Part shown: positions 7,855-17,520 of the stretch, piece by piece
Layout: the number at the start of each line of letters is the position of its first letter
Position numbering within the stretch: position 1 is the first letter of the stretch
DNA from: Candidimonas sp. SYP-B2681
Lineage (GTDB): Bacteria > Pseudomonadota > Gammaproteobacteria > Burkholderiales > Burkholderiaceae_B
Direction: 5' to 3'
Assembly (NCBI RefSeq): GCF_003971065.1
Contig: NZ_RYDV01000001.1
Span: 248,001 to 312,000 of the forward strand
Length of the DNA: 64,000 bases
The notes under the pieces: model-generated
What the model saw: only the letters and a program-made list of their open reading frames with translations
Told to the model about the DNA's origin: nothing
Database searches by the model: none
Program-made: the position numbers and the translations under genes

Positions 7855-8970
7855 ATGTTGAAATTCGATTTCCGCGATCTCATGACCCAAGCGACGCGCC
7901 TGACACAGGCGGGTAAGCTCCAAGCGGCAACGGCTGCTATACAGGCAGCATTGGGCCAAGGAACTCCGCCCGAACGCCCCGCCGACGAGGCCGGCGAGAT
8001 AATCGATGTCGAAATGCGCGAGGTAAATGACGCCCATTCCTCGACTTCATTCCACGACATGGCCCCCGCGCCGGACCTGGAGCAGGCGCGCCCAAGCCCT
8101 GCCTATAAAGCCCCGCCGCGCGCTGGCCGTTTCGTTGCTGGTCATTATGGCGAGGGCACAGGCCGCCGTGATTACAAACTCTACATTCCTCCTGGCGCCG
8201 GCACTCGCCCGTTGCCGCTGATTGTCATGTTGCATGGCTGCACCCAGAATCCGGATGATTTTGCTGTGGGCACTCAAATGAACGACGTGGCGCAGGAACG
8301 AGATTTCTTTGTTCTGTATCCCGCACAATCAAGGCGCGCCAATCCGCAGGGGTGCTGGAATTGGTTTAAACATACCCATCAACGGCGCGGTCGAGGCGAA
8401 CCCGCTTTGATAGCCGGCATGACGCGCGATGTCATGGCAAATCATTCGATTGATGCTGATCGAATTTACATTGCGGGACTTTCCGCAGGCGGAGCCATGG
8501 CGGCGATCATGGGCGAAACCTACCCAGAACTATATGCCGCGATCGGCGTACATTCCGGACTGGCTGCGGGCAGTGCGTCAGATTTGCCATCGGCACTGAG
8601 CGCCATGAAAGGAGGCAGTACTAAGCCTTTCACCAACGCCAGTGGTGTACCGACCATTGTTTTTCATGGGGACGCCGATGCGACGGTGCACCATGGCAAT
8701 GGTGAACAGATTATTGTGGCGGCGGCGGGATCAAAAGCAAAATTCGAAGAGGACCGGGTCAAAACTCGAGGAAGCCGTTCCTATACGCGGCGAGTGCATC
8801 GGGGATCTGATGGCGGGGTAGTCGCAGAGCACTGGGTCGTGCATGGGGCCGCGCATGCCTGGTCGGGCGGTAGCGCTAACGGGTCGTACACCGACCCACA
8901 AGGCCCTGACGCCAGTATCGAGATGCTGCGCTTCTTCCTCGCTCACCCGCGTAGTCATACGATCAATTGA
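7855..8970 (+). CDS. PHB depolymerase-family esterase
   Basis: The 371-residue alpha/beta hydrolase matches type 1 short-chain PHA depolymerases: RRDYKLYIPPG, LIVMLHGCTQNPDDFA (oxyanion region), the CWNWF patch, nucleophile elbow GLSAGG with Ser210, an Asp in FHGDADATV and the His in HGAAHAWSGG. No signal peptide is visible; the N-terminal 80 residues are a helical, linker-like extension typical of Burkholderiales homologues annotated as PHB depolymerase-family esterases. It may therefore act inside the cell on polyhydroxybutyrate or on another ester. It follows an RHH regulator in what looks like an operon. Confidence 0.88.
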   Translation: MLKFDFRDLMTQATRLTQAGKLQAATAAIQAALGQGTPPERPADEAGEIIDVEMREVNDAHSSTSFHDMAPAPDLEQARPSPAYKAPPRAGRFVAGHYGEGTGRRDYKLYIPPGAGTRPLPLIVMLHGCTQNPDDFAVGTQMNDVAQERDFFVLYPAQSRRANPQGCWNWFKHTHQRRGRGEPALIAGMTRDVMANHSIDADRIYIAGLSAGGAMAAIMGETYPELYAAIGVHSGLAAGSASDLPSALSAMKGGSTKPFTNASGVPTIVFHGDADATVHHGNGEQIIVAAAGSKAKFEEDRVKTRGSRSYTRRVHRGSDGGVVAEHWVVHGAAHAWSGGSANGSYTDPQGPDASIEMLRFFLAHPRSHTIN

Positions 8971-9034
8971 CGCTGCGCTGGGCCGAATACCGTGTATGCC
9001 GCCATAACCGACCAGTGCACGGTCCGGCCCTGAA

Positions 9035-10693
9035 TCAGCGTGCTTTTTCCCGCTGGCGGCGGGCTTCTTCAAGCAAGTAGACTTGGTAATCATCCAGGTC
9101 GCCATCGAAGTCTTTTAAACCGCCGCGCGACACTAGCCAGAACTCGTCGCATACCGAACGCAGCAAGGCACGATCGTGACTGACCAGCATCACGGAACCT
9201 TCGAATTCGTTAAGCGCGACGCTTAACGCTTCACGGGTCGCCAAGTCCAGGTGATTGGTTGGCTCGTCAAGCAGCAGCAAGTTAGGGCGTTGCCAGACAA
9301 TCATGCACAACACCAGCCTGGCTTTCTCGCCGCCGCTCATGCTGCCCACGGACTGCTTGACCATGTCGCCGCCGAAATTGAACGTGCCCAGGAAATTTCT
9401 CAGGCCTTGCTCGCGGCAGTCCATTGCACTGGGGCGTACGCCCGCCGGTGTATCGCGTGCGAGCCGGATCATGTGGTCGAGCGGGTTGTCTGCCGGGCGC
9501 AAGACGTCGAGTTCTTGCTGCGAGAAGTAGCCAATATTCAAGCCCTTGCCCGTGATGATTTCACCGGAAATGGCTTGAAGGGCCCCTGCAACGGTTTTGA
9601 CCAGGGTCGATTTACCCTGACCATTGGCGCCGAGAATACCGATACGCTGGCCCGCCAGCACTGAACGGTTGACCTTCTGTACGATGACCGTTGCAGGAGT
9701 TCCGGCCGGCGCGTCCTCGGGTGGCGGATAACCGAAAGTCGCATCCGACATCGACAGCATCGGATTGGGAAGGCTAAGTGGCTCTTTGAACTCGAATTGA
9801 AAATCGGCGTCTGCAAGGATAGGAGCGATCTTTTCCATGCGTTCCAGGGCCTTGACACGACTTTGCGCCTGCTTGGCCTTGCTGGCCTTGGCCTTGAAAC
9901 GGTCGATGAATTTCTGCAGGTGTGCGACTTTTTCCTGCTGCTTTGCATGGGCCGCCTGCTGCAACAGCATTTGCTCGGCCCGCATGTCTTCAAATTTGCT
10001 GTAATTGCCGCCGTAGCGTACGAGCTTGCTCTGATCAATATGCAGGGTGACGCCGGTTACCGCGTCCAGAAACTCGCGATCGTGGCTGATGACCACCATG
10101 GTGCCGGCGTAGTTTTTCAGCCACGCCTCCAGCCAAACGAGCGCATCCAGATCCAAGTGATTGGTCGGTTCGTCCAGTAGGAGCAAGTCCGACGGACACA
10201 TCAACGCGCGCGCCAGTTGCAGCCGCATGCGCCATCCGCCCGAAAAACTGTTAACGGGATTATCAAGCTCGGCAACACTAAAACCCAGTCCCAGAATCAG
10301 GGCCTGTGCCCGCGCCGGCGCATCGTGTGCGCCCGCATCATGCAACGCCATATAAGCATGGGCCATTTCCATGCCATCGTCGCTCGTCTCCGCAGCCGTC
10401 ACCGCCGATTGGGCAGCCAGCAATTGTGTATCGCCCTCAACCACGAAGTCAGTGGCGCTTTGATCGGTTTCAGGCATGTCTTGCGCAACTTGCGACATAC
10501 GCCACTGCGCAGGTATGGAGAATTCTCCGCTGTCTTCATGCAGACTGCCGTTGAGTACGGCAAATAGCGACGATTTGCCGGCGCCATTGCGCCCCACCAA
10601 ACCTACTTTTTCGCCAGGATTAAGCGTGACTGAAGTTTTGTCGAGCAATACTTTACTGCCGCGACGCAAGGTCACGTTCTTAAGAATAATCAT
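9035..10693 (-). CDS. ABC-F family ATPase (YheS-like)
   Basis: The 552-residue protein has two ABC domains and no membrane segments, the ABC-F arrangement. Walker A motifs are GRNGAGKSS (about 35-43) and GANGQGKST (about 356-364), signatures are FSGGWRMRLQLARAL and MSGGEKARLVLCMIV, and both Walker B motifs read LLLLDEPTNHLD. A charged linker with many Lys/Gln/Ala residues joins them. ABC-F proteins act on ribosomes. The closest subgroup by motif is YheS, but the protein is shorter at the C-terminus than E. coli YheS. It is monocistronic. Confidence 0.93.
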   Translation of the reverse strand: MIILKNVTLRRGSKVLLDKTSVTLNPGEKVGLVGRNGAGKSSLFAVLNGSLHEDSGEFSIPAQWRMSQVAQDMPETDQSATDFVVEGDTQLLAAQSAVTAAETSDDGMEMAHAYMALHDAGAHDAPARAQALILGLGFSVAELDNPVNSFSGGWRMRLQLARALMCPSDLLLLDEPTNHLDLDALVWLEAWLKNYAGTMVVISHDREFLDAVTGVTLHIDQSKLVRYGGNYSKFEDMRAEQMLLQQAAHAKQQEKVAHLQKFIDRFKAKASKAKQAQSRVKALERMEKIAPILADADFQFEFKEPLSLPNPMLSMSDATFGYPPPEDAPAGTPATVIVQKVNRSVLAGQRIGILGANGQGKSTLVKTVAGALQAISGEIITGKGLNIGYFSQQELDVLRPADNPLDHMIRLARDTPAGVRPSAMDCREQGLRNFLGTFNFGGDMVKQSVGSMSGGEKARLVLCMIVWQRPNLLLLDEPTNHLDLATREALSVALNEFEGSVMLVSHDRALLRSVCDEFWLVSRGGLKDFDGDLDDYQVYLLEEARRQREKAR

Positions 10694-10870
10694 TGGATCT
10701 GCATTTTGCGGGGGAGGTTGAAGCAGGTAGTCGAGAGTCGCCTGAAGGGCAAGAATTGTAGCACCCGAGATTGTTCTGCGCGGTTCCGGTTACGTGCCTG
10801 AAACGGCATAGCAACGAGCAGCATACAATTATCATTTCTCCATAGCCGCGCTTACCGAGGCAACATATTG

Positions 10871-11239
10871 ATGGCCAGTACAGGAAACAAACGTCGTAGC
10901 AGCTCCCTGGTCTACTCGACAGAGACCGGTCGGATGTGCCCGGTTTGCAGTCAAGCGATAGCCGACTGCACATGTCGCACTGCCAGAAAGCTTCCGTCGT
11001 CTGACGGCATCGTGCGCGTCTCGCTCGAAACCAAAGGTCGACGAGGTAAGGGCGTTACGGTAATCAAGGGCGTTCCGCTGGGCGATCTTGAGTTGGCCGA
11101 ACTGGGAAAGCAGCTTAAGGCCGCCTGTGGCTCGGGCGGTACGGTTAAAGAGGGCATTATCGAGATCCAGGGCGATCATCGAGATGTTGTAATGCCAAAA
11201 CTGGCGCTGCGCTGGGTCGTCAAACGCGCGGGTGGTTAG
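10871..11239 (+). CDS. SUI1/YciH translation initiation factor homologue
   Basis: The 122-residue protein has a short Cys-containing N-terminus (CPVCSQAIADCTC) and a SUI1 domain at about 40-120: RVSLETKGRRGKGVTVIKG, LAELGKQLKAACGSGGTVKEG, IEIQGDHRDVV. It resembles E. coli YciH, an eIF1-like protein that affects start-codon fidelity. The ATG at 10871 is taken rather than the TTG three bases before it. It is followed by a small acidic-protein gene. Confidence 0.92.
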   Translation: MASTGNKRRSSSLVYSTETGRMCPVCSQAIADCTCRTARKLPSSDGIVRVSLETKGRRGKGVTVIKGVPLGDLELAELGKQLKAACGSGGTVKEGIIEIQGDHRDVVMPKLALRWVVKRAGG

Positions 11240-11335
11240 CGAAAGGATTCGGTATGATTCTGCTGTTAAGGGTACTACCCTTACAAAAGAAGTTACCCAT
11301 GCCGGCAGGGCATAAGTTCGATCAAAGGAATTGCT

Positions 11336-11533
11336 ATGAAAAAGAAAGGCGCGCCGGATCCAGATGAAGTGGCGCTAATCGAGTGGTGTATTGAAGTCGA
11401 AGGCTTATTGGTGGCGGCGGGCGCAACGCCGCGCCAGGCACAAGAACATATCGAAGAAGAGGCCGAATGGTTTACCGATCTGTTTTATAACGGTTTAACC
11501 CCTGAAGAGGCGGCCAAGGAAGCGCTCAACTAA
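11336..11533 (+). CDS. Small acidic protein, unknown
   Basis: A 65-residue acidic protein starting MKKKGAPDPDEVALIEWC. AAAGGAA lies about 6 bases before the ATG. The composition (many Glu and Ala) suggests two helices; no family is recognised. Its last codons form one arm of a strong stem-loop. Confidence 0.55.
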   Translation: MKKKGAPDPDEVALIEWCIEVEGLLVAAGATPRQAQEHIEEEAEWFTDLFYNGLTPEEAAKEALN

Positions 11534-11548
11534 AGCGGGCGCTTCCTT
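11516..11548. terminator. Stem-loop spanning the stop codon (possible terminator)
   Basis: AAGGAAGCGC (11516-11525) pairs perfectly with GCGCTTCCTT (11539-11548) around a 13-base loop containing the TAA stop of the small acidic-protein gene. It lacks a run of T, so it is an incomplete intrinsic terminator or a 3'-protecting hairpin. Confidence 0.4.
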
Positions 11549-11567
11549 GTGGGCAAGAGCCGTCCGA

Positions 11568-12548
11568 TTAGTTGACGCTCATGCCTTCTGCTTTCAGAAT
11601 CGGGGTCCATTTGTCAATTTCGGATTTGACCCATTTCTTCAGCGACTCTGGAGTTTGTCTTTCTTCACTAACGATCTCGGCGCCCAAGGCGGCCATTCTT
11701 TCGGTGAATGCAGGTGATTTAAGCGCGGTTTTCAGTGCGCCGTTGAATTTTGTCAGGGCCTCTGCAGGCGTACCTTTAGGCGCGTAAATGCCGTGCCACA
11801 CTTTAACCTCGAAACCTTTCAGGCCTTGTTCGTCGAGCGTCGGGGCGTCCGGCAGCTTCTGGATGCGATTGAGCGTGGTCACGCCGTAGAACTTGACGCT
11901 TTTTGCAGCAATGTGCGGAATAGTCTGTGTGGTTTGGTCGCACAAGACATCCACTTGTTTGCCCAAAAGCGCCGACATGGCGGGCGCGGTTCCCTGATAG
12001 GGAATCGTCGTAAATTTCACCCCAAGTGCTTGTTGCAATAGCGAACCGCACAGTTGCGAGACGGCACCTGGGCCAGCATTGGCCAAATTGATTTTTTCGC
12101 TATTTTTCTTGGCGTACTCGATGAATTCCTGCATGTTGTTGGGCGGGAAGTCTTTGCTACCCAGTACCGTCATCGGAACGTCGACGACTTCTCCGATGTA
12201 TTCAAAGCTTTGCAGGGGATCATACTTAAGATTTGGATACAGGGCGGTGGCGGTCGCCATGCCATTGTGATGAATAAAAAAAGTATATCCGTCGGGTTTT
12301 GCATTAGCGACGTGAGCCGCGGCCACCGTGCCGCCCGCGCCCAGTTTGTTCTCTATGACAATGGGTTGCCCCAACACCTTGCTCATTTCTGCCCCTAGCG
12401 TACGGGCGACGACGTCGGTAGGCCCGCCGGCAGCAAAGGGTACGACCAAGGATATGGCGCGAGTAGGGTAGTCAGCGGCCTGACTACTGCTCGCGAAAGC
12501 CATTGATACAGCCGTAAGCGTAAAAACCATTGATTTATAAAAAGCCAT
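11568..12548 (-). CDS. Bug-type tripartite tricarboxylate transporter receptor
   Basis: From the ATG at 12548 (AGGTGA ribosome site just upstream) the 326-residue product has a signal peptide ending SSSQAADYP, then YPTRAISLVVPFAAGGPTDVVART and IVIENKLGAGGTVAAAHVANAKPDGYT, the hallmarks of Bug periplasmic receptors. These bind small carboxylates and serve TctAB permeases, although many, as here, have no permease gene beside them. The ligand cannot be assigned. It is monocistronic. Confidence 0.92.
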   Translation of the reverse strand: MAFYKSMVFTLTAVSMAFASSSQAADYPTRAISLVVPFAAGGPTDVVARTLGAEMSKVLGQPIVIENKLGAGGTVAAAHVANAKPDGYTFFIHHNGMATATALYPNLKYDPLQSFEYIGEVVDVPMTVLGSKDFPPNNMQEFIEYAKKNSEKINLANAGPGAVSQLCGSLLQQALGVKFTTIPYQGTAPAMSALLGKQVDVLCDQTTQTIPHIAAKSVKFYGVTTLNRIQKLPDAPTLDEQGLKGFEVKVWHGIYAPKGTPAEALTKFNGALKTALKSPAFTERMAALGAEIVSEERQTPESLKKWVKSEIDKWTPILKAEGMSVN

Positions 12549-12817
12549 TTGTCTCACCTGATTATCAGAAGCTGTTGAATTCACATGTGGCGGAAGTTGT
12601 GCTCACATAGCTTGGCGACATATTGTTCATGTCTTTTGACATTTCGGCAATTCAAATCGTACAAAGGGTAGCTTATTCAATATGGAACGGCTTGCCTAAA
12701 CCGTAGTTAGCAGCTCGGAAACAAGCAAGAGTCATGCGGCCCGAATAAACACTGCTGTAGTTGACAGTATCCATATGGTATTTATACTTTGGTGCGCATT
12801 GCATAAAGGGAAGTTTC

Positions 12818-14113
12818 GTGACGTTAGTCCAAAGTATTGTGGTGTTGGTGATACTGGTGCTGGCCGCCGGTTTTCTTTCTTTAACCGAGATCGCCCTCGC
12901 GGCGGCCCGGAAAATCAAGCTTAAGCTGCTTGCCGAGTCGGGCGACGCCCGCGCGCTAAAAGTCATGGCCATACAGGCGCAGTCGGCAAGCTTTTTTGCC
13001 GCGTCTCAAATTGGCCTGAACGCCGTCGCCATACTGGGCGGTATTCTTGGCGAAGCGGCTTTTCGACCCTATTTCCTAAGCTTATTAAGCCATGTTTACA
13101 CGGGTTCCTGGGCCGAAGACATCAGCTTTGTGCTGTCGTTCATTTTTGTCACCCTGTTGTTTGTCTTGTTCTCAGACCTGATGCCCAAGCGTCTTGCAAT
13201 GATGGCGCCCGAGCGCTTCGCGGTTGCCGTGATCAATCCCATCAATGTTTTTATCCGGTTATGCAAACCGTTTTCCTACGTCTTAAATCTAGTGGCAAAC
13301 TTGTTGTTCCGACTTTTTAACGTGAACACCGCGCGAGAGGACAACATAACCTTTGACGATATATCGGCGGTTGTCGAGGCCGGGGCGCAGGCCGGTGTAC
13401 TGCAGAAACAAGAACAACACTTTATCGAGAACGTGTTCGAGCTCGAGTCGCGACTGGTTTCTTCTTGTATGACCAGCCGGGACAGTATTGTGTTTATCAA
13501 CCTGAACGAGCCAGAAGAAAGCATCCGCCGGAAGATCGCGCTGCATCCTTATTCGAAGTTTCCCGTATGTGACGGCGTTATCGATCATGTGATTGGCTAC
13601 GTCGACACACGAGACATCCTCGTTCTTTGGCTAAATAAGCAGTCTTCATTTCAGATCAACGAGGCGAGCCTGCGCACGGTACTGATCATTCCCGACACGT
13701 TGAAGCTTTCCGAGCTTCTGGATAAATTTCGTGCTTCAAAAGAAACCTTTGCCGTCGTTATCAACGAATATGCGCTAGTCATCGGAGTCATCACCCTCAG
13801 CGATATCATGGTCACTGTTATGGGGAACTGGGGCAGTTCATTAGAAGAAGATCAGCAGATTCTAGAGCGTGACGATGGATCGTGGCTGGTGGATGGCGCC
13901 ACGGCCATCCAGGAACTCAAGCGAGCCATGGAAATCGACCAACTTCCTGAAGAGGAAAATTACGAGACCGCCGCGGGGTTCATGATGTTCATGCTGCGCA
14001 AAGTGCCCAAGCCAACGGATAGCGTCGAATACGCGGGCGTAAAATTCGAAGTGGTCGATGTGGATCATTACCGCATCGACCAGTTGCTTGTAAAACGAAT
14101 TACGCCGAAGTAG
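12818..14113 (+). CDS. CNNM/CorC-type hemolysin-family membrane protein
   Basis: A GTG start at 12818 with AAAGGGAAG just upstream gives 431 residues. The N-terminal DUF21/CNNM part (about 1-180) contains four hydrophobic segments. Two CBS motifs follow at about 200-325 (SCMTSRDSIVFINLNE, SKFPVCDGVIDHVIGYVDTRDIL, TFAVVINEYALVIGVITLSDI), and a CorC/HlyC C-terminal domain lies at about 345-430. Proteins of this type are linked to magnesium or cobalt efflux; the old hemolysin name is not evidence of toxicity. Confidence 0.9.
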   Translation: MTLVQSIVVLVILVLAAGFLSLTEIALAAARKIKLKLLAESGDARALKVMAIQAQSASFFAASQIGLNAVAILGGILGEAAFRPYFLSLLSHVYTGSWAEDISFVLSFIFVTLLFVLFSDLMPKRLAMMAPERFAVAVINPINVFIRLCKPFSYVLNLVANLLFRLFNVNTAREDNITFDDISAVVEAGAQAGVLQKQEQHFIENVFELESRLVSSCMTSRDSIVFINLNEPEESIRRKIALHPYSKFPVCDGVIDHVIGYVDTRDILVLWLNKQSSFQINEASLRTVLIIPDTLKLSELLDKFRASKETFAVVINEYALVIGVITLSDIMVTVMGNWGSSLEEDQQILERDDGSWLVDGATAIQELKRAMEIDQLPEEENYETAAGFMMFMLRKVPKPTDSVEYAGVKFEVVDVDHYRIDQLLVKRITPK

Positions 14114-14135
14114 CTCAGCGACCAGCCCGGCCGCC

Positions 14136-16085
14136 TTAAGTGCCGATCACGCCGCCGTCATTCTTGGTAATGATAACGGTGGCCGAGCGGGGCAACGACG
14201 CAGGACCGTCCGGCCAGTGGCTATTTCCTTTTTCGCCAGGATGCTGGACGTTGATAAACATGGTCTTGCTGTCTGGCGTAAAAGTAATGCCTGTTACTTC
14301 GCACTCCTTAGGGCCAACGAAGAAACGCCGGATTTCCTTGCTGGCCGGATCGGCGCAGAGCATCTGATTATTACCCTGGCCTTCATATTCACCTGTATTG
14401 CTGTATTTGCCATCGGTCTGGATCCACAAGCGTCCTGCGCGATCAAAACCAAGCCCGTCGGGGCTATTGAAGGTGTTATCAGGCGTGATGTTGGCCGAGC
14501 CGGATCGCAGGTCGTTGCGATTAGCGTATTTGACCGGGTTGCCGGCCAGCACGAATAGATCCCATTCGAATGTGGTGGCGGCAGCATCGGCGCCGGCCTC
14601 GCGCCATCGCAAGATCTGGCCGTAGATATTTGCGGCACGTGGGTTGGCGGCGTCGGCTTTTGTACGCTTGTCGTTATTGGTCAGCGTTACGTAGACTTCG
14701 CCGCTGGTGGGGTGGACGCTCACCCATTCAGGGCGATCCATTTTGGTGGCGCCCACGGCATCGGCTGCCAGTCGCGTGTAGATCAATACCTCGGCCTGGC
14801 TGGCGAATCGGCCATCGGCAGCCAACGTGGCGTTGGCTGCCTTGCTTAGCAGAATCCATTCGCCCGTACCCATGAAGTCGCCGGCGGCGGCCCCGTCGTT
14901 GAATCTTGCGACATACAGCTTGCCCGCATCCAGCAGCGTGGCGTTATCGGAACCCTCTTGATAGACGCCATCAGAGATGAATTTGTAGATATAGTCATCG
15001 CGCTGGTCGTCACCCATGTAGACGACGATATGTTTATCCGCGGTCAGCGCATAGGCGGCATTCTCATGTTTGATACGACCTAGTGCAGTGCGTTTCTTTG
15101 GCGTTGAGCCGGGATCAAATGGGTCAATTTCGACAATCCAGCCAAACCGGTTGGATTCGTTGGCTTCCTTTGCATAATCGAAACGGTCAACGAACTGCTC
15201 CCAACGATACTCGGTACCTTTGGGCATTAGCCCGTAACGCTTTTGCGCCGCGTCACGAGTGTCCGAGCCTGAAGTGGTGCCGAAATAAGTGTTGAAGTTT
15301 TCCTCACAGGTCAGGTAGGTGTTCCAAGGAGTCCAGCCATTGCCGCAATTATTCAATGTGCCCAGCACCCGCCGTCCTGAAGGGTCGGCACGGGTCTTCA
15401 GCAGATCCGTTCCAGCTGCAGGCCCCGTAAGCTCAATTTCGGTCGAAGCGGTGATGCGGCGGTTGTAACGGGAATCGAGTTTGATCTCCCACTTGCCCGC
15501 GCCGCTGCGCGCGATATGTATGACGGAGACGCCGTGAGCATTCATGGCCTTGTCGGCCTTGTCCGCCGTCCAGGGTTCCGTGCCATTGGCACCGAAAAGC
15601 CATGCGTAGGTGCCGTCTTTAACAGTTGCGTATTCATGGTTCATGACGAGCAGCCCCTCGGTGCTGCTGCCGTTTATGGGGAAGAAATGAATACCATCAT
15701 GATTGTCGCCGACTTGGCGAGCCTGGGCGGCGGCCGTGTCGCTGCCGTCTGCTTTCCAGGCCGGGGCGCCTGCGAATAGTGGCGTACCCCATGGTGCAAA
15801 AACGGTCGCGGTATATCCTGCAGCCACCGTCATGGTGTCCTCGGTTGAAATGGGAATGGCTTCAAAACCGAGCAGTGATGATGTTTTTTCCGGTTTTCGG
15901 AATAGATCTTCGCCACTGCTACAGGCGCTCAAGGGGCCGGCCAGGAATACTGCAGCCGATAGCCCTAGCCCGGACTTCAAAAAGCCGCGACGGCTGACCG
16001 CGCGAGCGACCACAGTCTGGAAATGTTCATTGGCCGAGAGGTTCGTTGGCGTGTCTTCGGTGTCCTGCGGGTGTGACGTATACAT
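14136..16085 (-). CDS. phoX: PhoX-family alkaline phosphatase, Tat-exported
   Basis: The product (649 residues from the ATG at 16085; starts at 16118, 16127 and 16157 are also open and none has a clear ribosome site) carries a twin-arginine signal SRRGFLKSGLGLSAAVFLAGPLSAC ending in a lipobox-like Cys. The mature enzyme has PhoX/DUF839 motifs: NHEYA, NNCGNGWTPWNTYLTCEENFN, GRIKHENAA, VYMGDDQRDDYIYKF, FNSPDGLGFDRAGRLWIQTDG. PhoX enzymes use calcium and iron to release phosphate from esters outside the cytoplasm, usually under phosphate limitation. No Pho box was identified by eye. Confidence 0.9.
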   Translation of the reverse strand: MYTSHPQDTEDTPTNLSANEHFQTVVARAVSRRGFLKSGLGLSAAVFLAGPLSACSSGEDLFRKPEKTSSLLGFEAIPISTEDTMTVAAGYTATVFAPWGTPLFAGAPAWKADGSDTAAAQARQVGDNHDGIHFFPINGSSTEGLLVMNHEYATVKDGTYAWLFGANGTEPWTADKADKAMNAHGVSVIHIARSGAGKWEIKLDSRYNRRITASTEIELTGPAAGTDLLKTRADPSGRRVLGTLNNCGNGWTPWNTYLTCEENFNTYFGTTSGSDTRDAAQKRYGLMPKGTEYRWEQFVDRFDYAKEANESNRFGWIVEIDPFDPGSTPKKRTALGRIKHENAAYALTADKHIVVYMGDDQRDDYIYKFISDGVYQEGSDNATLLDAGKLYVARFNDGAAAGDFMGTGEWILLSKAANATLAADGRFASQAEVLIYTRLAADAVGATKMDRPEWVSVHPTSGEVYVTLTNNDKRTKADAANPRAANIYGQILRWREAGADAAATTFEWDLFVLAGNPVKYANRNDLRSGSANITPDNTFNSPDGLGFDRAGRLWIQTDGKYSNTGEYEGQGNNQMLCADPASKEIRRFFVGPKECEVTGITFTPDSKTMFINVQHPGEKGNSHWPDGPASLPRSATVIITKNDGGVIGT

Positions 16086-16209
16086 GGTGCAGTTCGCTTT
16101 GGTGGCAATCCGCATAGTGTTGGACATTTTTGTTGCGTGATTGTGACAACTGCGCAAACTGGCTGAAATGCACGCTGCGAACCTGCGATTGGCGCCTGTT
16201 GCCTGTCGC

Positions 16210-17436
16210 CTATTCGGTTACGGGGCTGAGCGGCTTGTGCGAAAGGCTTCGAGCAAACCAAATCCCGAGCAGGGGAAGGGCAACCATGCTGACGACAAAA
16301 GCCGTGTCGGCTCCGTAGTGATCGACCATGGCCGAGATGGCGCCGATGCCTAGCGATTGTCCCAGGAACAGACAGCACGCAAAGAGCGACACCGCCGTTC
16401 CGCGAGTATGAGGCGCCATTTGTGTGGCATTGGCCTGAAGGGTGTTATGCAACATATAAAAACCGAGGCCAGCAATTAAACACGCGGGTATGGCCCAGGC
16501 CCAGTGAGGGCCAAAGGCCAATAAGGCAAAGCCGATACCCATCAGGAAGCCACCGTTCAGGGCAAGGCCACGTTCGCCGAATCGGCCAAGTAGCCGGCGC
16601 GCAAAGAAGGTATAGACGAGACCGCCTGCGCCGTACAGCGCGACAATGGCGCCCGCCGCGGTAAGAGGGACGCCAAAGCGGTTATGTAGATAGGTCGGAA
16701 TAAAAACCAATGCGCTGAAAACAAACGCGCCTTCGATGAGTGCAATCAACAGTATGCGGCGCGCCCAGGAGATGCGCAGAACGCTTGCCATTTGAGCGAT
16801 GAAGCTGCGTTTTGTGCTGTCTGCCACCGGCCGGGCTGGCAAGGCGCGCAGCATCATGATGGCGACCCCGCCGAAAATTAGGAAAAGCAAGCCGAACGCG
16901 GCTTGCCAATTCAGCACATCGGCGAACAAGCCACCCACCCACTGACCGAAGATCATGCCAATAATGGTGGCTGACATGAACTTTGCCAGGACACCTTGCC
17001 TTTCAGCGTAGGGAACCGTATCGCCGATGAACGCCATACTAAGAGGGATGATTCCTGCCGTGGCAGCGCCCGCCAAACCGCGCAGCACGATAATGGCAAA
17101 CATCGATGGTGCAAACACAAGCGCCAGATTAATCAGCGCAGATGCCGCGACGGCGAAACTGATGACGCGTTGTTTTCCGTAACGATCGCCCAAGGGCCCA
17201 TAGACCAGCTGAAGAAACCCGTATGCGATTACAAACATCGATATCGAGCCGGCCGCAACGCCGTCAGTAACCTGGAAAGAATCGGCCAGGTCTGGAAGCA
17301 ATGCATCACAGATACGCATGCCAACCATGCTGGCAAACCCGGCGCACGCCACCAGAAAGAAACTGTTCGCGTTGCTTTCAGCCTTTTCGTCCGTCCTTGC
17401 TTCGACCACCGTTGGGATCCTTGTTCTCTGGCCCAC
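16210..17436 (-). CDS. MFS transporter
   Basis: The 408-residue protein has 12 predicted membrane helices after a polar N-terminus. The MFS loop motif between helices 2 and 3 appears as GPLGDRYGKQRVI, and a second related loop as RLLGRFGERGLAL. It resembles YnfM-like drug or metabolite exporters of the DHA1 group; substrate unknown. It stands alone between PhoX and the histidine phosphatase, all on the same strand with spacings of about 50-120 bases. Confidence 0.85.
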   Translation of the reverse strand: MGQRTRIPTVVEARTDEKAESNANSFFLVACAGFASMVGMRICDALLPDLADSFQVTDGVAAGSISMFVIAYGFLQLVYGPLGDRYGKQRVISFAVAASALINLALVFAPSMFAIIVLRGLAGAATAGIIPLSMAFIGDTVPYAERQGVLAKFMSATIIGMIFGQWVGGLFADVLNWQAAFGLLFLIFGGVAIMMLRALPARPVADSTKRSFIAQMASVLRISWARRILLIALIEGAFVFSALVFIPTYLHNRFGVPLTAAGAIVALYGAGGLVYTFFARRLLGRFGERGLALNGGFLMGIGFALLAFGPHWAWAIPACLIAGLGFYMLHNTLQANATQMAPHTRGTAVSLFACCLFLGQSLGIGAISAMVDHYGADTAFVVSMVALPLLGIWFARSLSHKPLSPVTE

Positions 17437-17520
17437 TTGTTTCTACACGGCCGGTATCAAGCTCGCAGCCCCACCGAATAGTAGCGTATAAGACTTTTGA
17501 CAGGGCGTCGCCTTCATTCA

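Noticed and set aside
9251-9664. 137-codon ORF antisense to the ABC-F gene
   Set aside because: The opposite strand carries clear ABC motifs at the same place; this is a shadow frame.
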